NCBI GenBank assembly: GCA_002255985.1
Contig: NKIR01000004.1
Location: forward strand, 124,001-188,000
Length of the DNA: 64,000 nt
Direction: 5' to 3'
DNA from: Sphingomonadaceae bacterium PASS1
Lineage (GTDB): Bacteria > Pseudomonadota > Alphaproteobacteria > Sphingomonadales > Sphingomonadaceae
The stretch's first letter is position 1; each line of letters starts with the position of its first letter. Of this stretch, positions 1 to 9,078 are shown one piece after another. The notes beneath the pieces are model-generated. The model was not told where the DNA came from. It saw nothing but the letters and a program-made list of their open reading frames with translations, and searched no databases. A program made the position numbers and the translations under genes.

Positions 1-371
1 AGCTGCACGTAGTTTGTAACCGACGCCAATTTAAAAACAAGCATGCAGGCTGTCGGAACATTGGGGAATGATGGCTGCCATTAAGTCGCAACCTGCAATT
101 CCGCTTTTTGACGATCGCACGAAAAGCTGTCATCGAAAAAGCCTAACAAATATGCGATGACACTTTACGACCCGAAAGAAGGCACGCCAGAAAGAACATC
201 ACCCTCTTGCGGCAACCAAATTGATCTGTGCCCTTGTGGGTGGTCCAAAACCTATGTTAGCGTGCATGATGCCTTTTTGTTCGTCATCCGCATCGCTGTT
301 GTTATTGCCTTCTGCGCCCGTGCATGGATACTGGGCCTAGACCGTAATCATTCCAAGAAAGCACGACTAAG
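1..371. other. Upstream region without a supported gene
   Basis: No reading frame here looks like a real protein. The open frame at 157-537 runs into the hydroxylase gene in another frame and is rich in Cys, Trp and Phe in a pattern typical of a shadow. The one notable thing is an imperfect copy, at about 181-227, of the sequence around the start of the arsC-like gene (1210-1267); see findings. No clear promoter or terminator was recognised. Confidence 0.5.
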
Positions 372-1187
372 ATGCCGACTTCAACCTATGTGGTTCTGGC
401 CATTTATCTGGCTTTTGGCCTGCTTGAATTGTTTCGCACCCGCCTTTTTTCGAAGAATGAGCAAACCCGCCACGACGGCATTGTTGAAGTTATCAGCACC
501 GTTTTGTTGTTGGTTTTCACACAGCCCGCCATTTTGATATTTGTCGACTATGCGCTCGGCGCGCTGCGTCCCGAATGGCGTGGGATGTTGTCGGGTATCA
601 ATATATTAGTGGCGATCGGGTTGTTCCTGATCCTGGATGACATGATGCAATATTGGCAGCACCGTGCATCGCATAGCTTCGCGTGGCTCTACAATATGCA
701 CCGTGCGCACCACAACGCCCGCTATATGAGCATCCGGTTGGTCTACCGGAACAATATTTTTTATTACGCGCTGATGCCAAGCATCTGGTTCTCGGCCGTG
801 TTGATCTACATGGGCTTAGGTTGGGTGTTTGCTGGCTATGTTGTGGTCAAACAACTGGTGATCATCGGGGCGCATAGCGATGTGGCTTGGGATGCGAAGC
901 TGCTCAAAATCAAATGGCTTTCGCCCGTCTTGTGGGTGGTTGAACGCACGATATCAACGCCTGCTACCCACCATGCCCATCATGGGCGTCATTACAGCGA
1001 CCCTGCCGTGAACTATAAAGGCAATTTCGGAAATCTGCTGTTCTTTTGGGACATCCTGTTCGGCACCGCGAAAATCACCCGCACCTATCCGCAAAGCTAT
1101 GGGGTAGAGAATTTGCCAGACGCGACTTTGGGCCAACAATTGGCGTGGCCATTGTTTCCTGAGGCGAAAGCCCCACAGAAAAGCTAA
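372..1187 (+). CDS. Sterol desaturase / fatty acid hydroxylase family membrane protein
   Basis: This 271-residue integral membrane protein belongs to the fatty acid hydroxylase superfamily of non-haem di-iron oxygenases, which hydroxylate or desaturate lipids, sterols or carotenoids within the membrane. The three histidine boxes that bind the iron are present and correctly ordered: HRASH at residues 97-101, HRAHH at 110-114 and HHAHH at 200-204. Hydrophobic segments lie before the first box and between the second and third. The ATG at 372 has only a weak ribosome site (AAGAAAG). The gene ends 43 bases before the arsC-like gene. The family is certain; the substrate cannot be read from the sequence. 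It is flanked by an imperfect direct repeat, which may hint at insertion. Confidence 0.9.
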   Translation: MPTSTYVVLAIYLAFGLLELFRTRLFSKNEQTRHDGIVEVISTVLLLVFTQPAILIFVDYALGALRPEWRGMLSGINILVAIGLFLILDDMMQYWQHRASHSFAWLYNMHRAHHNARYMSIRLVYRNNIFYYALMPSIWFSAVLIYMGLGWVFAGYVVVKQLVIIGAHSDVAWDAKLLKIKWLSPVLWVVERTISTPATHHAHHGRHYSDPAVNYKGNFGNLLFFWDILFGTAKITRTYPQSYGVENLPDATLGQQLAWPLFPEAKAPQKS

Positions 1188-1230
1188 AGGACGCGTCACG
1201 ACCCCACCAAGGCGCACCAGAAAGAAACCC

Positions 1231-1584
1231 ATGTCACACATCACCCTCTACGGCATTCCCAATTGCGACACCGTCAAAAAGGCGCGGAATTATCTTGATG
1301 CGCGCGGCGTTAGCTTTGTCTTTCATGATTATAAAAAGGCAGGGGTGACCGAAGCGCATCTGGCGCGCTGGGTGGGCCAAGTTGGCTGGGAAAAGCTTTT
1401 GAACAAGGCGGGCACCACGTTCAAGAAATTGCCCGATGCCGACAAGGCTGACATTGATGAGGCCAAAGCCATTGCCTTGATGGTCGCCAACCCGTCGATG
1501 ATCAAACGGCCCGTCGTCGAAGGCGGTACGGCTTTGCTGGTGGGGTTCAAAGAATCCGAATGGGAACCGGTCTTGTCGCAATAG
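1231..1584 (+). CDS. ArsC/Spx-family reductase-like protein (YffB type)
   Basis: The protein has 117 residues, the usual length of the ArsC family. It starts with a thioredoxin-fold strand followed by the NCDTVKKA motif, placing a single redox cysteine at residue 12. It carries the family's later RPVVE segment near residue 93, where arsenate reductases and the YffB branch contact the thiol partner. No arsR, arsB or acr3 gene is nearby, so a general glutathione- or thiol-linked reductase role is more likely than arsenic resistance. The ATG follows a CAGAAAGAAA purine stretch. It is followed within 30 bases by the phosphodiesterase gene, suggesting co-transcription. Confidence 0.85.
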   Translation: MSHITLYGIPNCDTVKKARNYLDARGVSFVFHDYKKAGVTEAHLARWVGQVGWEKLLNKAGTTFKKLPDADKADIDEAKAIALMVANPSMIKRPVVEGGTALLVGFKESEWEPVLSQ

Positions 1585-1612
1585 TGAAATGCTGCGCGGC
1601 CATGACGGCGGC

Positions 1613-2665
1613 ATGGAAAACCTCCGCGCCCTCTTGATCGCCTTATTCTTATTACCCGCCTGCAAGACACCGGAGAGTCACGCCATGGAAAAACCCTTAA
1701 ACGGCCAAGCCATCATCATCGCGCACCGCGGCGCATCGGGTGAGCGACCCGAACACACCATCGCAAGCTACACCCGCGCGATTGAACAGGGCGCGGATTA
1801 TATCGAGCCTGACCTTGTCCTGACCAAGGACGGCGTGCTGGTCGCGCGGCACGAGAATGAGATTTCGGAAACCACCGACGTTGCCGACAAGCCCGAATTT
1901 GCCGACCGCAAGACAAGCAAGACCGTCGATGGCCATAAAATGACCGGCTGGTTCACCGAAGATTTCACGCTGGCTGAACTCAAGACCCTGCGCGCCAAGG
2001 AACGCCTGCCGCAATTGCGCAAGGACAATATGGCGTTTGACGGGCAGTTTGAAATCCCGACCTTTGAAGAGATACTCACCCTCGCCAAGGCGCACAATGT
2101 CGGCGTCTATCCCGAAACCAAGCACCCAAGCTATTTAGCGTCGATCGGCCTGCCGCATGAGGCGCCGTTGCTGGCGATGCTGACCCGTTTTGGCCATGTC
2201 ACAAAAGACGCGCCAATTTTCATCCAATCGTTTGAGGTCGAAAATCTGAAAGCGTTGCGGCCCAAGACCAAATTGCGGCTCATCCAGCTGATGGATGAAA
2301 AAGGCAGCCCCGCCGACCGCAGCGATATGACCTACCCGCAAATGGCATCTGCCGAGGGCCTCAAAATTGTAGCGACCTATGCGGATGGCGTTGGCCCGAA
2401 CAAGGCATTGGTCATCCCGCGCACTTTGATCGGCAATCTGGGTACGCCCACGACGCTGGTGGCCAACGCACATAAGGTGGGTCTTGCGGTCCACCCATGG
2501 ACATTCCGTCGCGAAAATTACTTCCTGCCGCTGGCGCAAAAATCAGGCGTCGACCCGCGCAGCATTGGCGACGTTCAGGCCGAGATGAAGGCGTTTTTGG
2601 CCACGGGTGTCGACGGCATTTTCAGTGATAATGTCGCCGAGGCCGTTTCGGCACGGGGCGACTAA
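1613..2665 (+). CDS. Glycerophosphodiester phosphodiesterase, lipoprotein
   Basis: The enzyme hydrolyses glycerophosphodiesters to glycerol 3-phosphate and an alcohol; the predicted location is lipid-anchored outside the inner membrane. From the start chosen here the protein has 350 residues. It begins with a short hydrophobic stretch ending LLPAC, a lipobox with Cys at about residue 17. The catalytic HRGASGERPEHT motif follows at residue 38 and the metal-binding EPDLVLTKDG motif soon after, with a matching H before the ARHENE stretch. It is of the long GlpQ type. An in-frame ATG at 1589 would put eight polar residues before the signal, so 1613 is preferred. A further ATG at 1685 would remove the signal altogether. 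Confidence 0.9.
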   Translation: MENLRALLIALFLLPACKTPESHAMEKPLNGQAIIIAHRGASGERPEHTIASYTRAIEQGADYIEPDLVLTKDGVLVARHENEISETTDVADKPEFADRKTSKTVDGHKMTGWFTEDFTLAELKTLRAKERLPQLRKDNMAFDGQFEIPTFEEILTLAKAHNVGVYPETKHPSYLASIGLPHEAPLLAMLTRFGHVTKDAPIFIQSFEVENLKALRPKTKLRLIQLMDEKGSPADRSDMTYPQMASAEGLKIVATYADGVGPNKALVIPRTLIGNLGTPTTLVANAHKVGLAVHPWTFRRENYFLPLAQKSGVDPRSIGDVQAEMKAFLATGVDGIFSDNVAEAVSARGD

Positions 2666-2721
2666 CGACCGCGAGTCAATTTTCTTTCGTGCGGTTCGTT
2701 TAGCGGCTAAGTCCTCCACCC

Positions 2722-3588
2722 ATGTCTACAAATTCAAAAACGCTCACTTTCGACACATCAACCAGCCGTGCGAACCCGACGCCTTCGCCGATGAAGCGGC
2801 TGACCGTGCCGCGCATCCGTCAGCAAAAGGGCCAGGAACCGCTCGTCATGCTGACCGCGTACACCGTGCGTATGGCGCAATTGATGGACCCGCATTGCGA
2901 CATGCTGCTCGTCGGCGACTCGCTGGGTCAGGTGATTTACGGTCTGCCGCACACGGTGGCGGTGACGATGGAAATGATGGCCGCGCATGGCGCAGCGGTT
3001 GTACGCGGCAGCTATCACGCCGCCGTCATCGTCGACATGCCCTTTGGTTCCTACGAAGCCTCACCCGAGCAGGCATTTGTGAACGCATCGCGGCTGCTGA
3101 AGGAAACCGGCGCTGCTGCGGTCAAATTGGAAGGCGGCAAGGTTTTGGCCCCGACGGTCGAATTCCTCACGTCGCGCGGCATTCCGGTGATGGCGCATGT
3201 GGGCCTGACCCCACAAGCCGTAAACATCCTTGGTGGCTATGGCGTACGTGGCAAGAGCCCTGAAGAAGCCAAATCGATTGTCGAAGATGCAATCGCCATG
3301 TCCGATGCCGGTGCCTTTGCAATGGTGATTGAAGGTGTGCTTGAGCATATCGCCATTGAAATCACGCAGAAAATTGCCTGCCCGACGATTGGCATTGGTG
3401 CGTCCGCGCAATGTGACGGGCAAGTGTTGGTCGCCGAAGACATGCTTGGCCTGTTCGACCGCGTGCCGAAGTTCGTCAAAAAATTCGGCAATATGGGCGT
3501 CAGCGTTGATGATGCTGTGCGCGAATATGCAGCTGGCGTACGTGACCGCAGCTTCCCCGGACCCGAACAGCTGTACCAACCAACGTAA
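2722..3588 (+). CDS. panB: 3-methyl-2-oxobutanoate hydroxymethyltransferase
   Basis: This cytoplasmic enzyme transfers the hydroxymethyl group of 5,10-methylene-tetrahydrofolate to 2-oxoisovalerate, giving ketopantoate, the first committed step of pantothenate and coenzyme A synthesis. The 288-residue protein carries the family's ligand-binding sequence LLVGDSLGQVIYG near residue 73, the metal-binding VVDMPFGSY-like segment (here VDMPFGSYE) near 106, and the conserved MAHVGLTPQ and IGIGAS stretches further on. An N-terminal extension of about 30 residues precedes the usual TVPRIRQ start, so translation could begin later. It is followed by the TPR membrane protein and bamB, an order common in sphingomonads; panC is not in the window. 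Confidence 0.96.
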   Translation: MSTNSKTLTFDTSTSRANPTPSPMKRLTVPRIRQQKGQEPLVMLTAYTVRMAQLMDPHCDMLLVGDSLGQVIYGLPHTVAVTMEMMAAHGAAVVRGSYHAAVIVDMPFGSYEASPEQAFVNASRLLKETGAAAVKLEGGKVLAPTVEFLTSRGIPVMAHVGLTPQAVNILGGYGVRGKSPEEAKSIVEDAIAMSDAGAFAMVIEGVLEHIAIEITQKIACPTIGIGASAQCDGQVLVAEDMLGLFDRVPKFVKKFGNMGVSVDDAVREYAAGVRDRSFPGPEQLYQPT

Positions 3589-3665
3589 AGCAGGCTGGCC
3601 TATCCAGCCAAGTCGGGCTAAGGACGGCTCCAACTGATCAAGACTATTTACAACCGGAGGCCCTC

Positions 3666-4430
3666 TTGGCTTTGACACCGACAGAACAGCGCCCTGAAAA
3701 AGACAGGAGCGGAAGCGACGAAGCGTTTTTGCGCGAAGTGGATGATGCCGTCCGCGCAAGCGATCTCACCAATTTCTGGACACGTTACGGACGCTGGTTA
3801 TTGGCGGCAATTGTGGCGGGTTTGCTCGCCTTTGGCGGCTGGATTGTCTATCATAACCAAAAGCAGGCTGCGGCTGATTTGCAAAGCGAACAGTTCGTTG
3901 AGGCAATGGACAAATTGCGCGCCGGTCAGGAAAAAGAAGCGCGTGCGCAGCTGGCAACACTCGCCAAGGCGGACCAGCCCGGATATCGCGCAATGGCGCA
4001 ACTGGTCGAAGCCAATTTGCTCGGCGAAGACGGCGAGACCAAGAAAGCTGTCGCATTATATGCAAAGGTCGCCACTGACAGCAGCCTGCCGCAGACATTC
4101 CGCGATCTCGCGCTCATTCGTCAGGTCAGCGCAGAGTTTGATTCGACCCCGCCACAACAGGTTATTGAACGGTTGAAGCCACTTGCGACCCCCGGCCATG
4201 CATGGTTCGGCAGCGCCGGTGAGCTGACGGCTTTGGCCTATTTGAAGATGGGCAAGGACAATTTGGCTGGCCCCATTTTTGCCCAGATTGCGAAGCAGGA
4301 TGACCTTCCGCAGACGCTGCGCAGCCGTTCGCAACAAATGGCTGGCGCGCTTGGGGTGGATACTGTTCAGGTTGACGCAAAGCGCAAAGCGCCATCGAAG
4401 ACGGATAAAACCGCCTCCAAGGGAGAGTGA
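3666..4430 (+). CDS. Single-pass TPR protein of the YfgM type
   Basis: The 254-residue protein starts at a TTG with an AACCGGAGG ribosome site just upstream. A charged cytoplasmic head of about 35 residues is followed by one membrane helix at about 40-60 (LLAAIVAGLLAFGGW) and then by a soluble domain with degenerate tetratricopeptide repeats. This is the layout of YfgM, which in E. coli associates with the Sec translocon and periplasmic chaperones. Its stop codon overlaps the GTG start of bamB, and yfgM also precedes bamB and der in enterobacteria. That conserved order supports a role in envelope protein biogenesis. The C-terminus is lysine-rich. Confidence 0.85.
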   Translation: MALTPTEQRPEKDRSGSDEAFLREVDDAVRASDLTNFWTRYGRWLLAAIVAGLLAFGGWIVYHNQKQAAADLQSEQFVEAMDKLRAGQEKEARAQLATLAKADQPGYRAMAQLVEANLLGEDGETKKAVALYAKVATDSSLPQTFRDLALIRQVSAEFDSTPPQQVIERLKPLATPGHAWFGSAGELTALAYLKMGKDNLAGPIFAQIAKQDDLPQTLRSRSQQMAGALGVDTVQVDAKRKAPSKTDKTASKGE

Positions 4431-5776
4431 AATTGAAGACTGTCAGTAAGCTTTTATTGGTCCTCGCAGCATCCACGACCCTTGGCGGCTGTGCCGTTCT
4501 GGACAGCGTGCGCAGCGATGCCGGAAAGAAAAACAACACCCCCACCGTCGGCAATCGCGTCGACATATTGGGTACCGAGCGCGATACGGACATTGATTCC
4601 GCGTTGGCCAATGTCGCGGTTATCTTGCCACCAGCAACCGTCAATGACGCATGGGCACAGCCCGGCGGCAACGCGTGGAAATCACCCGGCCATGTTGAAC
4701 TGGGTCAAGGTCTGTCCCGCATTTGGACCGCACGCGTAACCGGCGCCAACCCGCGTGCGCGCCTCGCCGCGAGCCCGGTGATGAGCGACGGACGTCTATA
4801 TGTGGTCGACACCACTGCGCGGGTCACGGCCTTTGACGCAAATACCGGCGCGCAAATCTGGACCAATGCGCTTGAAGTCAAAGATGATGGCAAGTCATCA
4901 CGCTATGGCGGCGGCGTAAGCGCAACCGCCACCAACGTATTTGCGACCAACGGCGTTGGCGATGTTGCATCGCTTGCCGCCGATACCGGCACGCTTGTGT
5001 GGAAAAAACGCCCTGCCGGGCCACTGCGCGGTGCGCCCACACTGTCCAATGGCAATCTATATGTCATGACCCAGGACAACCAGATTTACGCTTTGCGTCA
5101 AAGCGACGGTGAACCCCAATGGAACGAAGCTGGCCCCGTTGCCGCATCGGGCATCTTTGGTGTTGGCGCACCTGCGGCGGCACAAGGCACCGTCATCGCT
5201 GGCTATTCCAGCGGCGAGCTTGCGGCCTATCGTTATGAAAATGGCCGCAGCCTGTGGAGCGACACATTGTCACGCACGGCCATGTCGACATCTGTATCGA
5301 CGCTAACCGACATTGACGCCGATCCCGTCATTGACCGTGGCCGCGTGTTTGCGCTCGGCAAGGGTGGCCGCATGGCGTCCTATGAACTGGTCAGCGGCCA
5401 GCGCATTTGGGAAATAAACATTGCCGGCATTTCGACACCTGTCGCCGTGGGCGAATGGGTATTTGTGATGACGGACGAGGCAAAGCTTCTTTGCGTTGCG
5501 CGGTCGAGCGGCAAGGTTCGGTGGATTTCAAAGCTTCAGCGTTTCGACAATGAAAAGAAGAAAAAGGGCCCGATCAGCTGGTATGGTCCAGTCCTTGCGG
5601 GTGGCCGTCTGATCGTTGCCAATTCGCGAGGAGCTGTCTGGTCGATTGCACCTGACGAAGGCGCAGCCACCGAAATATTCGACGTGAAGAATGACGTGTC
5701 GCTCGCCCCGATCGTGGCGAACAAAACATTATATATCTTGGACGACTCCGGCCGCATTTCTGCGTTCCGCGGTTAA
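4427..5776 (+). CDS. bamB: Outer membrane protein assembly factor BamB-like lipoprotein
   Basis: The protein is the beta-propeller subunit of the BAM complex, which inserts beta-barrel proteins into the outer membrane. The 449-residue product has a signal peptide ending in a lipobox (LGGC, Cys near residue 21) and a series of PQQ-type repeats with the typical A.D..TG...W signature, for example DANTGAQIWTN and AADTGTLVWKK. The GTG start overlaps the TGA of the upstream TPR gene by four bases (GTGA), implying translational coupling; a TTG two codons later is an alternative. der follows 23 bases after its stop with its own AAAGGAG site. Confidence 0.93.
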   Translation: MKLKTVSKLLLVLAASTTLGGCAVLDSVRSDAGKKNNTPTVGNRVDILGTERDTDIDSALANVAVILPPATVNDAWAQPGGNAWKSPGHVELGQGLSRIWTARVTGANPRARLAASPVMSDGRLYVVDTTARVTAFDANTGAQIWTNALEVKDDGKSSRYGGGVSATATNVFATNGVGDVASLAADTGTLVWKKRPAGPLRGAPTLSNGNLYVMTQDNQIYALRQSDGEPQWNEAGPVAASGIFGVGAPAAAQGTVIAGYSSGELAAYRYENGRSLWSDTLSRTAMSTSVSTLTDIDADPVIDRGRVFALGKGGRMASYELVSGQRIWEINIAGISTPVAVGEWVFVMTDEAKLLCVARSSGKVRWISKLQRFDNEKKKKGPISWYGPVLAGGRLIVANSRGAVWSIAPDEGAATEIFDVKNDVSLAPIVANKTLYILDDSGRISAFRG

Positions 5777-5799
5777 GTCTTTAAAGGAGTAATGCCGGC

Positions 5800-7197
5800 A
5801 TGTTGCCGACGGTAGCCATTATCGGTCGGCCCAATGTCGGCAAGTCAACATTGTTCAACCGTTTGGTTGGCAAGAAGCTGGCGCTTGTCGACGATACACC
5901 CGGCGTCACGCGCGACCGGCGTGAGGGCGAAGGTCGCTTGTTCGATCTTGAATTCACCATTGTCGATACCGCAGGCTATGAGGATGAAGATCCCGATACC
6001 CTGCCCGGCCGGATGCGCATGCAAACAGAGGCCGCGATTTCAGGCGCGCAGGTTGCGTTGTTCTTGATCGATGGCCGTGTTGGCGTCACCCCGCTCGATG
6101 AAGAAATCGCCCGTTGGTTGCGCAGCAGCGCGACCCCGGTCGTTCTTGCCGTGAACAAGGCCGAAGGCAAACAGGGCGATAACGGCATATTGGAAAGCTA
6201 CGCGCTTGGCTTTGGCGATCCGATTGCAATCAGCGGTGAACATGGCGAAGGCATGGCCGACCTGTTCCAGTCGCTGTTACCGCATATCGACGGCGGTGCA
6301 TTTGAAGTGCCCGACCCCGAAGCACCCGACGCGATATTGAAGCTGGCCATTGTTGGCCGCCCGAACGCAGGTAAATCAACGCTCATTAACAAGATTTTGG
6401 GCGAGAACCGGTTGATTACCGGCCCTGAGGCAGGAATTACCCGCGACAGTATTTCGGTGGACTGGATCTGGACCGACCCAAGCCCGAAAGAGCCTGAGCC
6501 CGATGAAGAAGGCAATATCCCCCCGATGCTGACCGAACGGCGCGTGCGCCTGATCGATACGGCAGGGATGCGCAAGAGCGCCAAGGTGCAGGACAAGCTT
6601 GAAAAGCTGTCGGTGGCCGACGCCCGCCACGCGATCGATTTTGCCGAGGTCGTCGTACTGCTTTTGGACGCAACCAAAGGTTTGGAAGTGCAGGACCTGA
6701 AGATTGCGGACCATGTCATTCAAGAAGGCCGCGCACTGATTATCGCGATTAACAAATGGGATGTTGCCGTCGACGGTAGCGGCCTGTTCAAGGGCATTCG
6801 TGCCGCGCTGGAAGAAGGCCTCTCGCAGTTGAAGGGCGTTCCGATGATCGCCGTGTCTGCGCTTACCGGAAAAGGGCTGGACCAGATGATTTCTGCGGCG
6901 TTTGACGCGCGCGAAGCATGGAACAAGCGCGTGCCCACCGGCATACTCAACCGCTGGTTCGAAGCCGCGATTTCTGCAAACCCGCCACCTGCCCCCGGCG
7001 GCAAGCGGATTAAATTGCGGTACATGACGCAGGCGCGCAACCGCCCGCCGACGTTCGTCATATTCGGCAACCGGACCGACGAATTGCCCGCCAGCTATGC
7101 GCGCTATTTGCTCAACGGTATTCGCCGCGATTTGGATTTCGGTGCCGTACCCGTCCGCATCAATTTCCGTTCATCAAAGAACCCGTTCGCGGATTAA
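5800..7197 (+). CDS. der: Ribosome biogenesis GTPase Der (EngA)
   Basis: This essential tandem GTPase acts in maturation of the 50S ribosomal subunit. Its 465 residues hold two full G domains. The first has GRPNVGKST at residues 8-16, DTAGYE and NKAE motifs. The second has GRPNAGKST near residue 187, DTAGMRK and NKWD. A C-terminal KH-like domain contains the conserved RPPTFVIFGN and INFRSSKNPF stretches. An AAAGGAG ribosome site precedes the ATG. A charged insertion of about 15 residues (PSPKEPEPDEEGN) sits between G1 and G3 of the second G domain, seen also in other sphingomonads as far as I know. Confidence 0.97.
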   Translation: MLPTVAIIGRPNVGKSTLFNRLVGKKLALVDDTPGVTRDRREGEGRLFDLEFTIVDTAGYEDEDPDTLPGRMRMQTEAAISGAQVALFLIDGRVGVTPLDEEIARWLRSSATPVVLAVNKAEGKQGDNGILESYALGFGDPIAISGEHGEGMADLFQSLLPHIDGGAFEVPDPEAPDAILKLAIVGRPNAGKSTLINKILGENRLITGPEAGITRDSISVDWIWTDPSPKEPEPDEEGNIPPMLTERRVRLIDTAGMRKSAKVQDKLEKLSVADARHAIDFAEVVVLLLDATKGLEVQDLKIADHVIQEGRALIIAINKWDVAVDGSGLFKGIRAALEEGLSQLKGVPMIAVSALTGKGLDQMISAAFDAREAWNKRVPTGILNRWFEAAISANPPPAPGGKRIKLRYMTQARNRPPTFVIFGNRTDELPASYARYLLNGIRRDLDFGAVPVRINFRSSKNPFAD

Positions 7198-7303
7198 TAC
7201 CGCACGCAGCGCGGTCTGCCGGGCAGGCCACGTCAACGCTCTGTTTACCTCTGGCGGTGTGTTATCGTGCTGGACCGTATTTCCGCGTCCGGGGAGCGAA
7301 TAG

Positions 7304-7713
7304 TTGACTAACGAAACGGATGGACTGATTGACTGGACAGTCTTTGGCGAAACCCGCACCCTATTGGGTGCAGGCTTCATGCGCATACTGGGCTATTTCC
7401 GCGAAGACGGCACGAAATCCGTGGCCGCAATCGAAGAGGCGATGCGCCTGAAAGATTCGGCGAAGCTGGTGATCCCTGCGCACACATTAAAAGGCGAAGC
7501 GTGGCATTGTTGGCCGAAGAAATTGAAGTCGCAGCACGGTATTATGTGGAAATCCGGATCGACCCGTCTGAGCTCGTTGAAAAGGTCGTTCGCCTGCGTC
7601 CGATGTTCGAAGCGACATTGTTGGCGCTGGAATCCGAAACCAGTCCATTGGTCGAGCGCCGTTCAGTTGCGGCGGCCCAACGCAATGTCCTTGGCGGAAT
7701 GCGTTACGGCTGA
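7304..7713 (+). pseudogene. Hpt-domain protein gene, frameshifted
   Basis: The reading frame starts at a TTG at 7304 behind a GGGGAGCG ribosome site. It encodes an Hpt-like helix bundle up to the phosphorylatable histidine in AHTLKGEA (His near residue 60). Immediately after, at about 7500, the frame breaks. The rest of the domain continues in a different frame from about 7501 (LLAEEIEVAARYYVEI) to a stop at 7711-7713. Hpt proteins normally have about eight residues here (pattern KGEA-x-QFG-x-x-x-L). The junction can be explained by loss of about 22 bases between two TGGCA direct repeats, one kept at 7501-7505. In-frame readthrough instead gives an unrelated 172-residue tail. It may be a true pseudogene or an assembly error. 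Confidence 0.75.
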
Positions 7714-7723
7714 GCCCTTCCGT

Positions 7724-8953
7724 TCAGCGGCGCATCGGCTGCATCTGGCCGCGAGCCAGACTGCGCCACAGCCACTCCAGCGGGCCATAACGATGTTGTT
7801 TCAACCACGGTTGAGACCATGAAAGCATCACCGCCCACATCATAAGCACATATGCCCACAGCCCAAGACGGCTGACTTCGCCGAACAGGCCAAAACCATA
7901 GCCATAGAATATGGTCGTCATGATGATGCTGGTGCCGAGATAATTGCTAAAGGCCGCGCGTCCGGCGGCTGCGACACGCGATAACACAGGACTGCCCCCA
8001 AAACGCGCGATGAGTAAAATCAGCACCGCAGCATATCCGACCGTCAGCATGAGACGCGGTATTGCCCCCCAAAAGAAGAAAATCGCGAGCGCCGTAATCG
8101 CGTCATATTGGCTGACGATCATCCACAGCGCGAGCAGGCCAGTCGCTATCAGACCGCCCGGCACCAACCGCCATGCCCAGCGGCGGTAATCCGCGGGCGA
8201 CCAACTGCCCAAAATGAACCCGCTTTTGTTCATGGCCATACCGATCATCATCAGCGGCAGCGTTTCGGCAATCGACATGAAAACCATGCCAAATAATGCT
8301 GGCCAAGCGGCCAGCTTGTCCGCAACAATCTGTGCATATGGCCCGCGGTGTAGATCGACCTGCGCCGGGATATCAAAGCTGAAATCAGGGCTCGATTTCA
8401 CGTCATTATATTGCCGCACCAAATCCGCCGGCGCATCCGGCTGGGTCGCCATATATTGCAGGATTTGCAGCCCGCCAAATTGCAGTCCCCACAGGACAAG
8501 CCCCAGGCTGAAGATAATCAACGCCCATTTGACCAAACGCGCGGGCGCCCACCCGCGGAACAGAAAAGCGACCATCCCGGCCATGGCGTACAGGAACAAT
8601 ATGTCCCCATACCAAATGAAGAAATTGTGCACGAGGCCGAACACTGCCAGCCAAGCCATACGCCGATAGTGCACGTGCGCAGCGCTTTCGCCTTTGGACG
8701 ATGCACGCTCCGTTATCAAAATCAGGCTCGCACCGAACAACAGCGAGAACATCCCGCGCATTTTGCCATCGACGAACACAAAAGAGAACAGCCACGCCAT
8801 CCGGTCGGCAAAGGTTTCACCGCCATAGGCCGCGGGGGTGATATAGGCCCATTCGGGCATCGCAAAGCCGATGATATTCATCGCCAATATACCCATCACC
8901 GCAAAGCCGCGCATGGCATCCAGCGTGATGTACCTGCTTTCCGATTTCTGCAT
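7724..8953 (-). CDS. DUF418 / YeiB-family membrane protein
   Basis: The 409-residue protein opens with the YeiB-family signature LDAMRGFAVMGIL and the following NII motif, then alternates hydrophobic helices (roughly ten) and short loops to a C-terminal DUF418 domain containing the conserved GRAAFSNY-type stretch and the GPLEWLWR ending. These are inner-membrane proteins related to acyltransferase-3-like heparan acetyltransferases; their transport or transfer function is not established. It is convergent with the broken Hpt gene, with ten bases between them, and transcribed away from the Coq4 gene. A GGGGGC purine stretch sits just upstream of the ATG. Confidence 0.88.
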   Translation of the reverse strand: MQKSESRYITLDAMRGFAVMGILAMNIIGFAMPEWAYITPAAYGGETFADRMAWLFSFVFVDGKMRGMFSLLFGASLILITERASSKGESAAHVHYRRMAWLAVFGLVHNFFIWYGDILFLYAMAGMVAFLFRGWAPARLVKWALIIFSLGLVLWGLQFGGLQILQYMATQPDAPADLVRQYNDVKSSPDFSFDIPAQVDLHRGPYAQIVADKLAAWPALFGMVFMSIAETLPLMMIGMAMNKSGFILGSWSPADYRRWAWRLVPGGLIATGLLALWMIVSQYDAITALAIFFFWGAIPRLMLTVGYAAVLILLIARFGGSPVLSRVAAAGRAAFSNYLGTSIIMTTIFYGYGFGLFGEVSRLGLWAYVLMMWAVMLSWSQPWLKQHRYGPLEWLWRSLARGQMQPMRR

Positions 8954-9078
8954 AGCGCCCCCTGTATTATCCCATTAATACAGAACTCGGCGAAACCCGT
9001 CCAGCGCGTTAAACTTTAGTTATTGACATGAGTGTAGGTAGCGCATATCCCTGTCATATATAATTCTTTGGATTCGCC

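Noticed and set aside
157-537. 126-residue frame before the hydroxylase gene
   Set aside because: It overlaps the hydroxylase in another frame and its second half is the shadow of that gene; composition is unlike a protein and no ribosome site fits.
8411-9019. 202-residue plus-strand frame over the DUF418 gene
   Set aside because: It is antisense to a gene with clear family motifs and is rich in His, Gln, Arg and Pro as expected for a shadow of a hydrophobic protein.
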